Source: Paenibacillus massiliensis 2301065 = DSM 16942
GTDB taxonomy: Bacteria; Bacillota; Bacilli; Paenibacillales; Paenibacillaceae
Length of the DNA stretch: 64,000 nt
Direction of reading: 5' to 3'
NCBI RefSeq assembly: GCF_000377505.1
Contig: NZ_KB898185.1
Coordinates: 496,001-560,000 of the forward strand
The position numbers and the translations under genes were made by a program. Below, piece after piece: positions 18,119-27,700 of the stretch; position 1 is the first letter of the stretch; the number at the start of each line of letters is the position of its first letter. A model generated the notes under the pieces. The model was not told the origin of the DNA. It saw only the letters and a list, made by a program, of their open reading frames with translations, and ran no database searches.

Positions 18119-19786
18119 TTATTTGCCCTGCACTCTGTCGATCTTTTTTGCTATCTCTGCAGTAATGAACTCCTCGTAATCCTTGACACCCAGCTTGTCG
18201 AATTCGGCAATGTACTCATTCCAGATGCCTTCGAAATCCGCTGGATTGGCCAGTACCAGGCGTGGGAAGTATTTCCGCTGCAAATCGCTCTTCTTCTGGG
18301 TGAAAATCTGTGCCGGGGAGCCCTGTACCATAGGAATGCTCCAGGCCGGGAACCAAGGACGCTCATCAGGTGCGGCAAACAATTGGGAGAAGGATTCGAT
18401 ACCATAGGCATCCAATATCTTCTTGTCGCCCTCGGTATAGGACATCTGCGCTACCTCGGGTTGACGCCCGGCACCCACCGAGTTGCCATCGGGGAGCGTA
18501 GAGCCGCTTCCGTACCGTGGCCAGCTGTACTCGAAATATTTGAAGCCGAAGGTCTCACGGAATGCCTCGGCATTGGTCTGGACAATCTGTTCTGGCGTGC
18601 GGTAGAAGCGACCGCTCTCATCAACAGAATAGGTCTCGTCCTTGATGCCCCACTGCGATAGAATCTGATTCTCATCCGTCAGCAGATTATCGAAGAACTT
18701 AATGATCCGCTCTGGATTCTTGGCGCTGACCGAAATGCCAACCCCACGGTTGTTGATAAAGGAAGGTGGATCCAGATACTGATCCTTAGTGTTCTCGTCA
18801 AATACGATAGGCAAAGCCATATATTCCAGATCATCATTGCCAGAGGCTCTGGAGGCTTCACGCAGATTGTTCAGCGCTTGCCCGGCCTGCCATCTGTAAT
18901 CGAAGAAGCCAAGCACCTTACCAGAAGCCAGCTTCGCCAGATATTGGTCATAGTTGTCTACGAAGGAGGACTTGTCGAACAGCCCTTCCATATTCAGTTG
19001 GTTCAGTTCCTGCAAATACCGCTTCGTAATGTCATCATCCGAGTAATCGTTCGCCTGATGCGTCTGCATATCAATAAGGACATCGCCCTCGTTAGGGTAG
19101 CCAGCCAGGTGCATTGGCGGATTCGTAAAGGCAAAGAATTTATCCTGTGTGGTCAGTGCCAGGTAGCCAGTCAAGCCCTCGCCTGGATGCTTTTTGACAT
19201 AATCGCGAATCAGGTTCAGATACTCATCCAGCGTCTTGACCTTCGGGTAGCCAGCCTCCTTCAGCACACGGCGCTGAATCCAGAATGCTCCCTGCTCCAC
19301 ATTCGGATCGGAGATAAATTCACCTACGACCGGGCTCATAGGCAGGAAATAGATGTTCCCATCCTCGGCCTTCATGAGATTATAGTACGGCTCATAGACC
19401 CGCTTGATATTCGGACCATACTGGTCAATCAGATCGTTAAGAGCAATGAAGGAGCCTGAGCTGACCAGCTTGTCAATGGAATCCCCAGGTACGATCACGT
19501 CAGGATAATCGTTACTGGCAATAAAGGTACCTATCTTCGTATTTTCATCACCTACAAGATGCTCCATTTTAAAGTTGACGCCGGTCTGCTCCTCCAGCAT
19601 TTTGCCTATCGTCGTTTCGTTAGTATTTTTGTCTTTACCAGCTACGGAGTTGAAATAAGTAAAGGTGACCTTGTCATCCGGTCCGCCATCCCCTTCTGCC
19701 GATTGGGTTCCTTTTCCGCTACAGGCAGCGAGTAAGGATACCATCATCACCATTGTCAAACAGCCAAGCCAAAGTTTCTTGTACAT
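18119..19786 (-). CDS. Extracellular oligosaccharide-binding lipoprotein (LplA type)
   Basis: About 555 residues. The signal peptide MYKKLWLGCLTMVMMVS ends in the lipobox LAAC (Cys22). The mature protein has the long LplA-type architecture used by importers of larger oligosaccharides (TGVNFKMEHLVGDENTK, FLPMSPVVGEF, DERPWFPAWS near the C-terminus). The start at 19786 follows AAAGGGG; a 23-residue longer frame would spoil the signal peptide. A good -10 box and a near-perfect cre lie about 35-50 bases upstream, so the gene can be transcribed apart from the regulators. Confidence 0.94.
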   Translation of the reverse strand: MYKKLWLGCLTMVMMVSLLAACSGKGTQSAEGDGGPDDKVTFTYFNSVAGKDKNTNETTIGKMLEEQTGVNFKMEHLVGDENTKIGTFIASNDYPDVIVPGDSIDKLVSSGSFIALNDLIDQYGPNIKRVYEPYYNLMKAEDGNIYFLPMSPVVGEFISDPNVEQGAFWIQRRVLKEAGYPKVKTLDEYLNLIRDYVKKHPGEGLTGYLALTTQDKFFAFTNPPMHLAGYPNEGDVLIDMQTHQANDYSDDDITKRYLQELNQLNMEGLFDKSSFVDNYDQYLAKLASGKVLGFFDYRWQAGQALNNLREASRASGNDDLEYMALPIVFDENTKDQYLDPPSFINNRGVGISVSAKNPERIIKFFDNLLTDENQILSQWGIKDETYSVDESGRFYRTPEQIVQTNAEAFRETFGFKYFEYSWPRYGSGSTLPDGNSVGAGRQPEVAQMSYTEGDKKILDAYGIESFSQLFAAPDERPWFPAWSIPMVQGSPAQIFTQKKSDLQRKYFPRLVLANPADFEGIWNEYIAEFDKLGVKDYEEFITAEIAKKIDRVQGK

Positions 19787-19818
19787 GCTCTGGGCCGACC
19801 CCTTTCGCTTCTGGTATT

Positions 19819-19832
19819 TGAAAGCACTTTCA
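19819..19832 (-). promoter_or_regulatory. Catabolite-responsive element (cre) before the LplA-type gene
   Basis: The minus strand reads TGAAAGTGCTTTCA, one mismatch from the ideal CcpA site TGAAAGCGCTTTCA and almost a perfect palindrome. It starts directly after the TATAAT -10 box, where bound CcpA would block transcription start. Confidence 0.75.
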
Positions 19833-19860
19833 TTATATGGGAGCCAATGACACATGTTTA
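19832..19860 (-). promoter_or_regulatory. Promoter of the LplA-type importer / GH10 operon
   Basis: Perfect -10 TATAAT (19832-19837), 17-base spacer and a poor -35 TAAACA (19855-19860). The weak -35 suggests it needs an activator, most likely the adjacent AraC-type response regulator. Confidence 0.6.
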
Positions 19861-19959
19861 CCCGCCAATCTTTAGAGGATACTTAGAAAACTATAGAAGC
19901 TGTACCTATGACGTGGCTATCCACCTGCCCAAGGCCCGATCTGAACCTTTCAGACCAAA

Positions 19960-21714
19960 TTAAGCTTCCAGAAGCTTCAGAGGAATCGAAAGCTGGATGC
20001 GTGTTCCCTCCCCAAGCGAGCTATCCATCTGGAATTGAAATTCTATGCCGTAATACAACTTTAGACGATAGATGACATTCTGAATTCCGATCCGCTCCCC
20101 CATCTGCGTTTCTGAATCCACATAGCTATGGATTCGCTCTACCTGCTCCCGTGGCATCCCGGCTCCATCATCCTGAATGATGCAGATCAGATGATCCTGC
20201 TCACGCTTCACAAGTACACGAAGGCTGCCGCCAAGCTTCAGCGGCTCAATACCGTGGATGACAGCATTCTCTACGAATGTAACGATGGACATCTTGGGGA
20301 TTAGCCACTCTCCTTCTTCTACAGGGGAATCGACCGAATATTTAATCTTCTCACCGAACCGGTAGCATTGAATTTCAAGGAAGCAGTGTACAAAGCCAAG
20401 CTCCTCCTTGAGCGTGACCATATCCTTCTTCCACACTAACGAATTGCGCAGCAGCTTCGCGAGATGATGAATGATTCGTGCGGTCTCATCCTCATCCTTC
20501 ATCAGGCTTCTCATCCGGATCGTCTCCAGCGTATTGAACAGAAAATGCGGATGGATCTGGCTCTGCAGAGCATTCAACTGGGCATGCCTCCGCTGTAGCT
20601 CCAGATCCTTTTTCTGAATATCAGCCACATATACGTCGTTAATCAAGCTCTCGATCCGCCTTGTCATCCGGTTGAACTCATCGGTCAACTGCCCGATCTC
20701 ATCTCGCGCCTCCGCTCCTTCAATCGTAGCGTAATTCTGATGCTTGACCTGCTTCATATGCTTGAGAATTCGTACTAGCCGTACATTAAGCGATTGACTA
20801 ATCCAGAGGATGACCATTGTCGGCAGCAAGAAATTCAGACACGTAAGCACCACAATGAATCTGAGCGACTGCTGGACATCACGTAGAACTACATTTTCGG
20901 GAATATGAGCTACCAGGGTCCAGGTATTCAGATTATTCGTGCTGAAGGGCTGCGTCTGGAAGGTGATGTATTTCTCGTCATGCGTGATATGACTATAAGG
21001 AACACTTGACTTCAGTACATCTACATTCGGGTCCGTTGTATATTCGACCTTGCCACTGCTGCCTAGCAAATAGATTTTGCCAGGAATATTGAGATTGCTC
21101 AGAATCTGCCGGATGGCATTGGTCTGCATGTCGATCTTGAGGTATTTATCATGATGATCCTGAGAAGTAAAGTAGTCCATTCTGCGCACAACACTGAAGC
21201 TGTCCAATTGCCCGAATTGGCCTGTTCGCAAGACCACCGGCTGGGAGGAGGGGTTCTGTGATACTTGTTGGTACCAGCTTTCCTGCTGTACATCGTAGTC
21301 AATCAAGTTGATCCCTCCCGAAGGAAGCAATGTGGGGTTATCAACATACACCGTAATCTTCTCAACTGAGTTGTATACCGCACTGCCCGAGTTAAGGATA
21401 CGACGCAGATATGAATCGTAAGCTGCGACATAGTTAGCGGGATCTTCATAGACGGTATCCACAATCTCGTTCAGTTGAATATCGGTGTAGAACACAGATG
21501 AAACCTCCGTAGCAGCTTGTAGCTCGCGACTGAACTCATTTTTCATTTGCTCCAGTGCCACACGCACATCCTGCATTCGTTGCTCTCTAACACTGGTGGA
21601 GGTGACCTGATAGAATACCAGGTTGGTAATCAGGATGGGCAGGAAAACAGCCAGAAAATACATCAGGAGCATTTTATCGCGAAGGCGAACGTGATTCAGA
21701 CTAAGCTTCATCAT
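19960..21714 (-). CDS. Sensor histidine kinase, YesM type
   Basis: 584 residues. Membrane helix 1 (about 14-35), a large extracellular sensor (about 36-285), membrane helix 2 (about 288-310), then a HAMP region. The kinase core has QIHPHFLFN with likely phosphoacceptor His390 and an HATPase with NAVIHGIEPL and DDGAGMPRE. Its start overlaps the end of the upstream response regulator by 14 bases, so the order is regulator first, kinase second, opposite to the other pair in this locus. It probably senses xylan fragments for the GH10/LplA operon just downstream. Confidence 0.94.
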   Translation of the reverse strand: MMKLSLNHVRLRDKMLLMYFLAVFLPILITNLVFYQVTSTSVREQRMQDVRVALEQMKNEFSRELQAATEVSSVFYTDIQLNEIVDTVYEDPANYVAAYDSYLRRILNSGSAVYNSVEKITVYVDNPTLLPSGGINLIDYDVQQESWYQQVSQNPSSQPVVLRTGQFGQLDSFSVVRRMDYFTSQDHHDKYLKIDMQTNAIRQILSNLNIPGKIYLLGSSGKVEYTTDPNVDVLKSSVPYSHITHDEKYITFQTQPFSTNNLNTWTLVAHIPENVVLRDVQQSLRFIVVLTCLNFLLPTMVILWISQSLNVRLVRILKHMKQVKHQNYATIEGAEARDEIGQLTDEFNRMTRRIESLINDVYVADIQKKDLELQRRHAQLNALQSQIHPHFLFNTLETIRMRSLMKDEDETARIIHHLAKLLRNSLVWKKDMVTLKEELGFVHCFLEIQCYRFGEKIKYSVDSPVEEGEWLIPKMSIVTFVENAVIHGIEPLKLGGSLRVLVKREQDHLICIIQDDGAGMPREQVERIHSYVDSETQMGERIGIQNVIYRLKLYYGIEFQFQMDSSLGEGTRIQLSIPLKLLEA

Positions 21715-23515
21715 GCTGTCCCTTCCGCAAGGTGCTTGCCATGTTGCTATCTATGGTGCCATTAGCGTTACCGGCCTGATTATCGTTAGCAACGTTATTA
21801 GCATTAATAGACTCATTGGTCTCATTGGTCTCATTGGTCTCATTAGTTTCATTAGTTTCATTGGTCTCATTGATTTCATTGATCTCATTAGTCTCATCAG
21901 CATGATCCCTCATCCTGGCCTGGGCTAATCCAGTCTCATTCAGCAAGCGAGTACGATACTCGGTCGGTGTAGAACGCTCCATCTTTTCGAATTGGGTCAC
22001 AAAATAATCCGGATTGGCAAAACCCACGTGCCCCGCAATCTCATAAATACGAAGATCCGTCTGACGCAACAGGCGTTTGGCTTCACTCACACGTAGCTGC
22101 AGTAAAAAGTCATTGAAATAGATGCCATATGTTTTTTTGAACAGCTGCCCGAGATAGACTGGATTCATATAGAACTTCGCTGCAATGCTCTTGAGACTAA
22201 TATTATGATGAAAATGGGTCTCGATATAGGCTCTGATCTGTCCAATACCGCCCTTCTGCTGCTCACGGCGAAGCTGAGCAATATAGTGTGCGCTCTCTAC
22301 AGCAAATGCCGTAAATAGCCTCTTCAGCTCTCTCAAGGACAGATTATGGTCATGCCAGATCATCATCGCTTCAAGACTGGCTAGCTGGTCCTGCTGTCCA
22401 CCCATCCGATTCAGCACTCGCACGACACCAAGCACACATTGGTTAATGGCGGTCTTCACCGCTTCAGGCGCGTACAGCTTGCTCTGGAATGAGTGAAACA
22501 GTTCATGAATTGTCTGCTCCAGCTCCTCAAATTGTAGCTCCTCGATCTGCTCTAGCAGCTTCGTATACAGACTCTCCTCCAGACCAATATAGTGCAGCTC
22601 CAACTTGACAGTGTCCTCGAAGATGACAATACCACACTCATCATAGACATACTTGTACTGCAAGGCTTCCTTCACAGAAGCATAGGCTTGCTGCATTTTA
22701 TCCAATCCTTGGACGGGCTTACTGAAGTACAACAGTACTCTTCTTTGCTCTCCACTCAGAAGATGCTGCACCTGAACTGCAAAAGCCTGCAGATGTCCAT
22801 CCATCGACATAATCATCCGCTCAGGTACGATAACTCCGATCCGATTACGATGCTCATGCAAATATAACGGATGGTCGCTCCCTATGACCTCTCGTAGTGC
22901 CAGCTCGACCTGCGTCTTGAGCGCCTCTCCATCCGATTTGTCCCCCACGCTGGGACGAATGAAGTCATGATCATTCAGCTCCACAAAAAGATAATACAGC
23001 CGCTCACTGGGCTGTAGCTGCAGTCTGGATTCCCATTCCCGCAGCAGTACACTATCCACCTCTCCCATAATGAGGGACTCCATCAGACTTCCTGACAGAA
23101 GCTGATTCGTTCGATGGCGGACCTCGCGTTCTTCTGCCAGCCGCTTGCTCAGACGAATAAGAGCATCGCTCAGTTCGGCTTCATCGATCGGCTTCAATAT
23201 GAAATCATGCACACCAAAACGTACAGCTTGCTTGGCATAATTGAATTCATCATATCCGCTTACGATCATAAAATAGGGATTGGCCGTTCCTTGCGACTTG
23301 ACCCGCTTGATTAGCTCCAGACCATCCAGCACTGGCATACGAATATCCGTGATGACCACATCTGGCTGTAGACGCTCAATGATTTCCAGTGCATCCTCTC
23401 CATTGTCCGCCTCTTCCACGATTTCAAACCCGCAGGCCGTCCAATCCACCAGCTTCAGTAGTCCTTTGCGCGTGAATACCTCATCATCCACCAAGATCAC
23501 ACGGTTCAAATGCAC
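21701..23515 (-). CDS. Response regulator, YesN/AraC type, with repetitive tail
   Basis: About 604 residues. Receiver domain with VDDE, phosphoacceptor Asp57 in VITDIRMPV and LKPIDEAEL; a long middle region (about 130-430) typical of large YesN proteins; and an AraC DNA-binding domain (about 435-540: ISLKSIAAKFYMNPVYLGQLF; LRIYEIAGHVGFANPDYFVTQF). A C-terminal tail of about 65 residues carries nine Glu-Thr/Ile-Asn triplets and is not part of the family. The start is taken as GTG at 23515 with AGAGGGG upstream. It probably activates the LplA/GH10 operon. Confidence 0.92.
   Translation of the reverse strand: MHLNRVILVDDEVFTRKGLLKLVDWTACGFEIVEEADNGEDALEIIERLQPDVVITDIRMPVLDGLELIKRVKSQGTANPYFMIVSGYDEFNYAKQAVRFGVHDFILKPIDEAELSDALIRLSKRLAEEREVRHRTNQLLSGSLMESLIMGEVDSVLLREWESRLQLQPSERLYYLFVELNDHDFIRPSVGDKSDGEALKTQVELALREVIGSDHPLYLHEHRNRIGVIVPERMIMSMDGHLQAFAVQVQHLLSGEQRRVLLYFSKPVQGLDKMQQAYASVKEALQYKYVYDECGIVIFEDTVKLELHYIGLEESLYTKLLEQIEELQFEELEQTIHELFHSFQSKLYAPEAVKTAINQCVLGVVRVLNRMGGQQDQLASLEAMMIWHDHNLSLRELKRLFTAFAVESAHYIAQLRREQQKGGIGQIRAYIETHFHHNISLKSIAAKFYMNPVYLGQLFKKTYGIYFNDFLLQLRVSEAKRLLRQTDLRIYEIAGHVGFANPDYFVTQFEKMERSTPTEYRTRLLNETGLAQARMRDHADETNEINEINETNETNETNETNETNETNESINANNVANDNQAGNANGTIDSNMASTLRKGQHDEA
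21815..21895 (-). repeat. 9-bp tandem repeat inside the response regulator gene
   Basis: Nine consecutive 9-base units, consensus GAGACCAAT on the coding strand, encode (ETN/EIN)x9. Three neighbouring units are identical; the others differ mostly at third codon positions. Whole units keep the reading frame, so copy number can change without truncating the protein. Confidence 0.9.
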
Positions 23516-23559
23516 GGTATACCCCTCTTCCCTCATCCTTATAGTCGTTCACCTCGATA

Positions 23560-23573
23560 GGCAAACGCTTTCA
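23560..23573 (-). promoter_or_regulatory. Catabolite-responsive element (cre) before the response regulator gene
   Basis: The minus strand reads TGAAAGCGTTTGCC, with a perfect TGAAAGCG half and 12 of 14 matches to TGWAANCGNTNWCA. It lies a few bases downstream of a candidate promoter, so CcpA could repress the regulators as well as the importer operon. Confidence 0.65.
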
Positions 23574-23579
23574 TTTCTA

Positions 23580-23608
23580 ATTCTTTATTCTATCTACATA
23601 AAAGTCAA
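23580..23608 (-). promoter_or_regulatory. Candidate sigma-A promoter of the regulator-kinase genes
   Basis: -35 TTGACT (23603-23608), 17-base spacer and -10 AAGAAT (23580-23585) on the minus strand. The -10 is weak. Between here and 23763 I see no gene. Confidence 0.4.
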
Positions 23609-23762
23609 CATATCTCAGATGCAAGTCATTAAGTATATTGAGTATGAGTATGAGTAGCATGGGTACGTGTAACATTGGTATGTATATGCCGGAGCAATCT
23701 TCAACTATTCTTTCAATGGAGCCTATTGAATCTATGAAATGAATTACAGCAACCACAACAAC

Positions 23763-23808
23763 AGCTAAAAACCGTCCAGGACTTTTTGACTCCAGGACAG
23801 CTTTTAGC
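23763..23808 (-). terminator. Terminator after the NIF3-family gene
   Basis: A long stem of about 19 bp with a few mismatches (outer arms AGCTAAAA and TTTTAGCT, inner GTCCAGGA/TCCAGGAC). On the minus strand it ends in GGTTTTTAGC. It lies about 120 bases after the gene stop. Confidence 0.6.
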
Positions 23809-23930
23809 TTTTAGCCGTTAGCCTTTGAATACAATCTCATCTGCTGGCCCAGTTACGCTCGTACAGCTTCATACAGATCACTTGTAGCACGATATCCCTG
23901 GTTGCACTTATACAACGCAGCTTCACTTGG

Positions 23931-24749
23931 CTATACCACCTCAATGCTATAACCTGACGGTATATAATGGACCGAGACATCCGGAAAGTCATCTTGCAGC
24001 CCTCTAGCAATCGCTGCCATTCCTGGCTCCTCACTGACGGCGTGCCCTAGTAGGAACAGGACCTTCCCCATGCCCTGAGCAATACTGTCCCCAACATACT
24101 CCGGTGTCTCCCATTCGGGACCTTCACCGATCATGAGCAGCTCCACCCCCTCATCCTGAAAAAGTGGAATCGCATGTGCCCCACTACCTCTGTATCCCAC
24201 AGTAATGCCGATACGTCGGCAGAGGGACTCATGATCGCCAATATACCGAAGATATGGTAAGTGCAGCTTTTTCTTGATCAGATTCGCTATCACTGCTACT
24301 GGTAATGCTTCAGGTAACAGCACGATCGTTGAGGTCGACATCGCCGAGATGACATAGGCTTCCCAATCGAGAGCCGTCACCAAGCTATGCGTTATGATAT
24401 CAGGGCTATATCGATGTGGAGCATCGTGATGACGATAAATAACAATCCCCGACGAATGTATCAACTCCTGCTTGGCTTTGTATACGGGATCTCCAATCAG
24501 TTCAGCCGAAGCTTGGATTCGATGACTATAATAGATACCTTCGTGTGTAATCAACAGATTGGCATCAAGCTCCAAAGCTCGTTGTATAACGTCATGAGAT
24601 GCACAAAAGGTAACCGCTATTCCCCTTACGAATGTATCTGGTGTACCAGCCAGCAATCCATCTACGTTCTGATCCTGTTGTGCCAGTCCTTCCCATCCTG
24701 CAGTCGGCTCTGCTAGTCGTTGAATGACATCCTGAACCGTAAGCCTCAT
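23931..24749 (-). CDS. NIF3-family dinuclear metal protein (DUF34)
   Basis: 272 residues with NIF3 hallmarks: the metal-binding LLITHEGIYY and YRHHDAPH motifs and the C-terminal GEGPEWETPEY and LLGHAVSEEPGM segments. Family members form hexamers with two metal ions; their biochemical role is unsettled (GTP cyclohydrolase I type 2 is an old misnomer). It differs from the housekeeping Firmicute YqfO, which is longer. It starts 36 bases after a giant GH2 gene and shares its transcript; GGGAGG precedes the ATG. A role in sugar metabolism is only guilt by association. Confidence 0.85.
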   Translation of the reverse strand: MRLTVQDVIQRLAEPTAGWEGLAQQDQNVDGLLAGTPDTFVRGIAVTFCASHDVIQRALELDANLLITHEGIYYSHRIQASAELIGDPVYKAKQELIHSSGIVIYRHHDAPHRYSPDIITHSLVTALDWEAYVISAMSTSTIVLLPEALPVAVIANLIKKKLHLPYLRYIGDHESLCRRIGITVGYRGSGAHAIPLFQDEGVELLMIGEGPEWETPEYVGDSIAQGMGKVLFLLGHAVSEEPGMAAIARGLQDDFPDVSVHYIPSGYSIEVV

Positions 24750-24785
24750 TTGCAGCCTCCCTCACCTTTACGATTGCGTGTAAAT

Positions 24786-27700
24786 CTATACCGAATCTCT
24801 CCCTGCGGAGCGGCGGAATTGGAACCAGCCGAAGTCAAACTGACTACCAGGCAAAAAGAGAAAGGTGACCTTCTGCATGCCCCGAATCGGCTCCAGATGA
24901 AACATCCGTTCTGTGTAATCATCCGATTGATGGAACTCCACCAATTGACGATGCTCCTGATTCCCATCATGAAACCGCAGATGTAATGTATTCTTATCAA
25001 TTGAAGATCGGCCATAGAGAATAAGCTGGTCTGCTCCCTCCTCCTGAAAATCCATATGCAAATATTCCAAGGAAACATTATTGCCTATGCCCTCAACAAA
25101 ATCACCTGTGACTGTAAAGGTATCGCCATAGATGTGATCACTAGCGGCTGCCGTATGGCGTGCAAAAGCCCGATTGATTGGCTCGAAGGAGAAGCCCTTG
25201 ATATGGACCTTCTCCTGCAATACGAAGCAGACCGACGTAATTCCCCGCAGCGGCTGGGACAGCACATATGTCTCCTCCTGATACACGTTCCAGCGTGATT
25301 CCTTTTGATAGATGACATCGGCCAGCATCGTGCTGCCCGCTTCACCAGGCATACCCTCCCATATTTGCAATGCATAAGGATCACTTGACAGAGCAAAGAT
25401 GGGGATCGTGATCGTATCTGCTCCGAGCGAACCGAAATCCAGCTCATGGAAGCCAACCTGTGTCTCTCCGTCGCGGCTAGTCGCAACCCCCTTCTCGTTG
25501 CCATTGCTGAGGTCGCCTTGGCTATAATCGTACAGTCCTGCAGAAATGAATTCATAGGGATTCTTGAAAGCGGGTCCCAATCCTGTCCCCGTGAATTCCA
25601 GCTGTGACATAAGCCTGATATGCTCTGTCCCATTACGACTAGTACAACGTACGCGGAAATCCCCATCTCCGATTGCGATAACAGTCGCACTATTCCCCGC
25701 CGGGACGATGCGAGCCATGTTAGACACAATTCCGGCTTCATTGACGACAGACCATTCCAATTCAGGATAGGTGGCATGTGGGGGATGGAGCTCGGCGCGG
25801 ACGATCACTGCACGAGTCATTGGATCAAGCTGCTGCCCTCCCTCGCTGATCAACTCGATTTTACGAACAGGAATTTCATCCTTGCAGCCCGTCACGATTG
25901 GCAGATCTTCATTTCGCTGTTGCGCGTCGATTCTATCTAGCTCGCCTGAATCGACAGCTGCTACGGTGTTCAGCAGTATAGACACAGTAGGCAAGCCTGG
26001 TGATGATACACGAAGCTGAATTGACCCAGCTTGTAGAGTTGATCCTATGATCGCCATTACCTTGCCGCTGAACAACCGTCTGCTCCTTCCTTTATAAGGG
26101 TCATAGTCTGTACTATCCCCATTGTCCAGTCCCAGCAGCCTACCTGCCCCTGTTACCTCTACGTGGATGCGATTGTTGGCATTTTCTACAATACGTCCGT
26201 TCCTATCTTCCATGGCAATCTCAACAAAGATCAAATCGGTACCGTTAGCCAACATCGACTTAGAATCAGCATGCAGGACAATACGTTCAGGATCTCCGAA
26301 GGAGGCTCTTGTGTCTGTAGCAAGTACATGCCCGTTGTCGTCATATGCAATAGCCACCAGTTCTCCCGGTTCATATGGAACCTTCCACCAGCCGAGCAGC
26401 TCATATCCCTGAGTATGGTCAACGTAGTGGATACCCAAGCTTCTTCCGTTCAGACGCAGCTCGACCTTAGGTGCATTGGAGCAAACACGTACATCGATCA
26501 TCTGACCGGGATTGAAATCCCAGTAAGGAAGCAGATGAACCATGGGGTTCGTCCGATAATCCGTCCATGCAGCTTGATAAATAAAGTAGGCATCCTTCTT
26601 GAAAGTAGCTGTATCCAGCTGTCCGAAATAGGAGCTCTTCGTATGATATGGGGTAGGTTCGCCAATGTAATCGAAGCCTGTCCATATGAATTGGCCCAGC
26701 GAGAAGGGAGTATCCCGCTCAGCCACAATGCAAGCCTCGGCTGACCTAGCTCCCCAACTTGTAGGGCTGTTGCCCAGCGAAGAGCACTGTCTGTCGTCTT
26801 CCGTAAGAATGGATTGCTCATACGGGAAATGATACACCCCTCTACTGGATACGACGGAAGCCGTCTCACTGCCATAGATGATCCAGTCGGGATATTGCAG
26901 ATGATGGGCAACATAATATTTATCGCCATAGTTATAGCCAGCCACTTTGACAAGGTCAGCACATTTGCGGGCATTCTCCCAGGGCATATAGTTCGACCCA
27001 ATGGTTACGCTTGCATTTTGCCGTGGATCGTGCTGCTGCACATACTCCATCAGTCTGAGTGTAATCGCCTGTCCTCGCTCATCCGCATGCGTATCATAGA
27101 TTTCATTGCCGATACTCCACAGCATCAGACTAGGATGGTTACGGTCTCGCCGAATCCAGCTCCTGACATCCCGTTCTGCCCATTCCCCGAAGAATCTGGC
27201 GTAGTCATAAGGTGTCTTCGAACGCTCCCACATATCGAAGGCCTCCGACACAACGAGCAGGCCCAGCTCATCCGTCAACTCCATAAGCTCCTTGGCGGGC
27301 ATGTTATGTGCGGTCCGGATAGCATTCGCCCCCATCTCCTTCAGCAACCGCAGTCTTCTTAGCACCGCTGCCTTATTAAAGGCTGCCCCCAGCGCACCCA
27401 GATCATGATGCTCGCATACACCATTCAGCTTCATCCGCTTCCCATTGAGCAAGAGTCCCTGCTCAGGATCAAGCACGATATCACGAAAGCCGATAGACTG
27501 GCTAATCGTCTCCAGCAGCTCTAGCTCAGAGGTCGCTCCCTGCGTCATAACCTCGGCCTGACCAGCATGTAACTGCCCGTTAATCGCCTGAGAAGGCAAC
27601 CTGTGAATTGTAGTGATAAGCTGATACAAATGCGGTGTATCTGGGCTCCACAGTAATGGGCATTGTACCTGCATGGTTAGCTGGCTGGTAATGACTGGAC

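Noticed and set aside
23641..23762. Small gene between the regulator promoter and the NIF3 terminator
   Set aside because: No frame with a start and ribosome binding site; only short imperfect repeats (GAGTAT) and a 6-bp inverted repeat (TTCAAT/ATTGAA).
25085..25777. 230-codon minus-strand frame inside the GH2 gene
   Set aside because: It is an alternative frame within the C-terminal modules of the GH2 protein, Arg/Ser-rich and without a binding site. A frameshifted GH2 was considered, but the main frame is unbroken.
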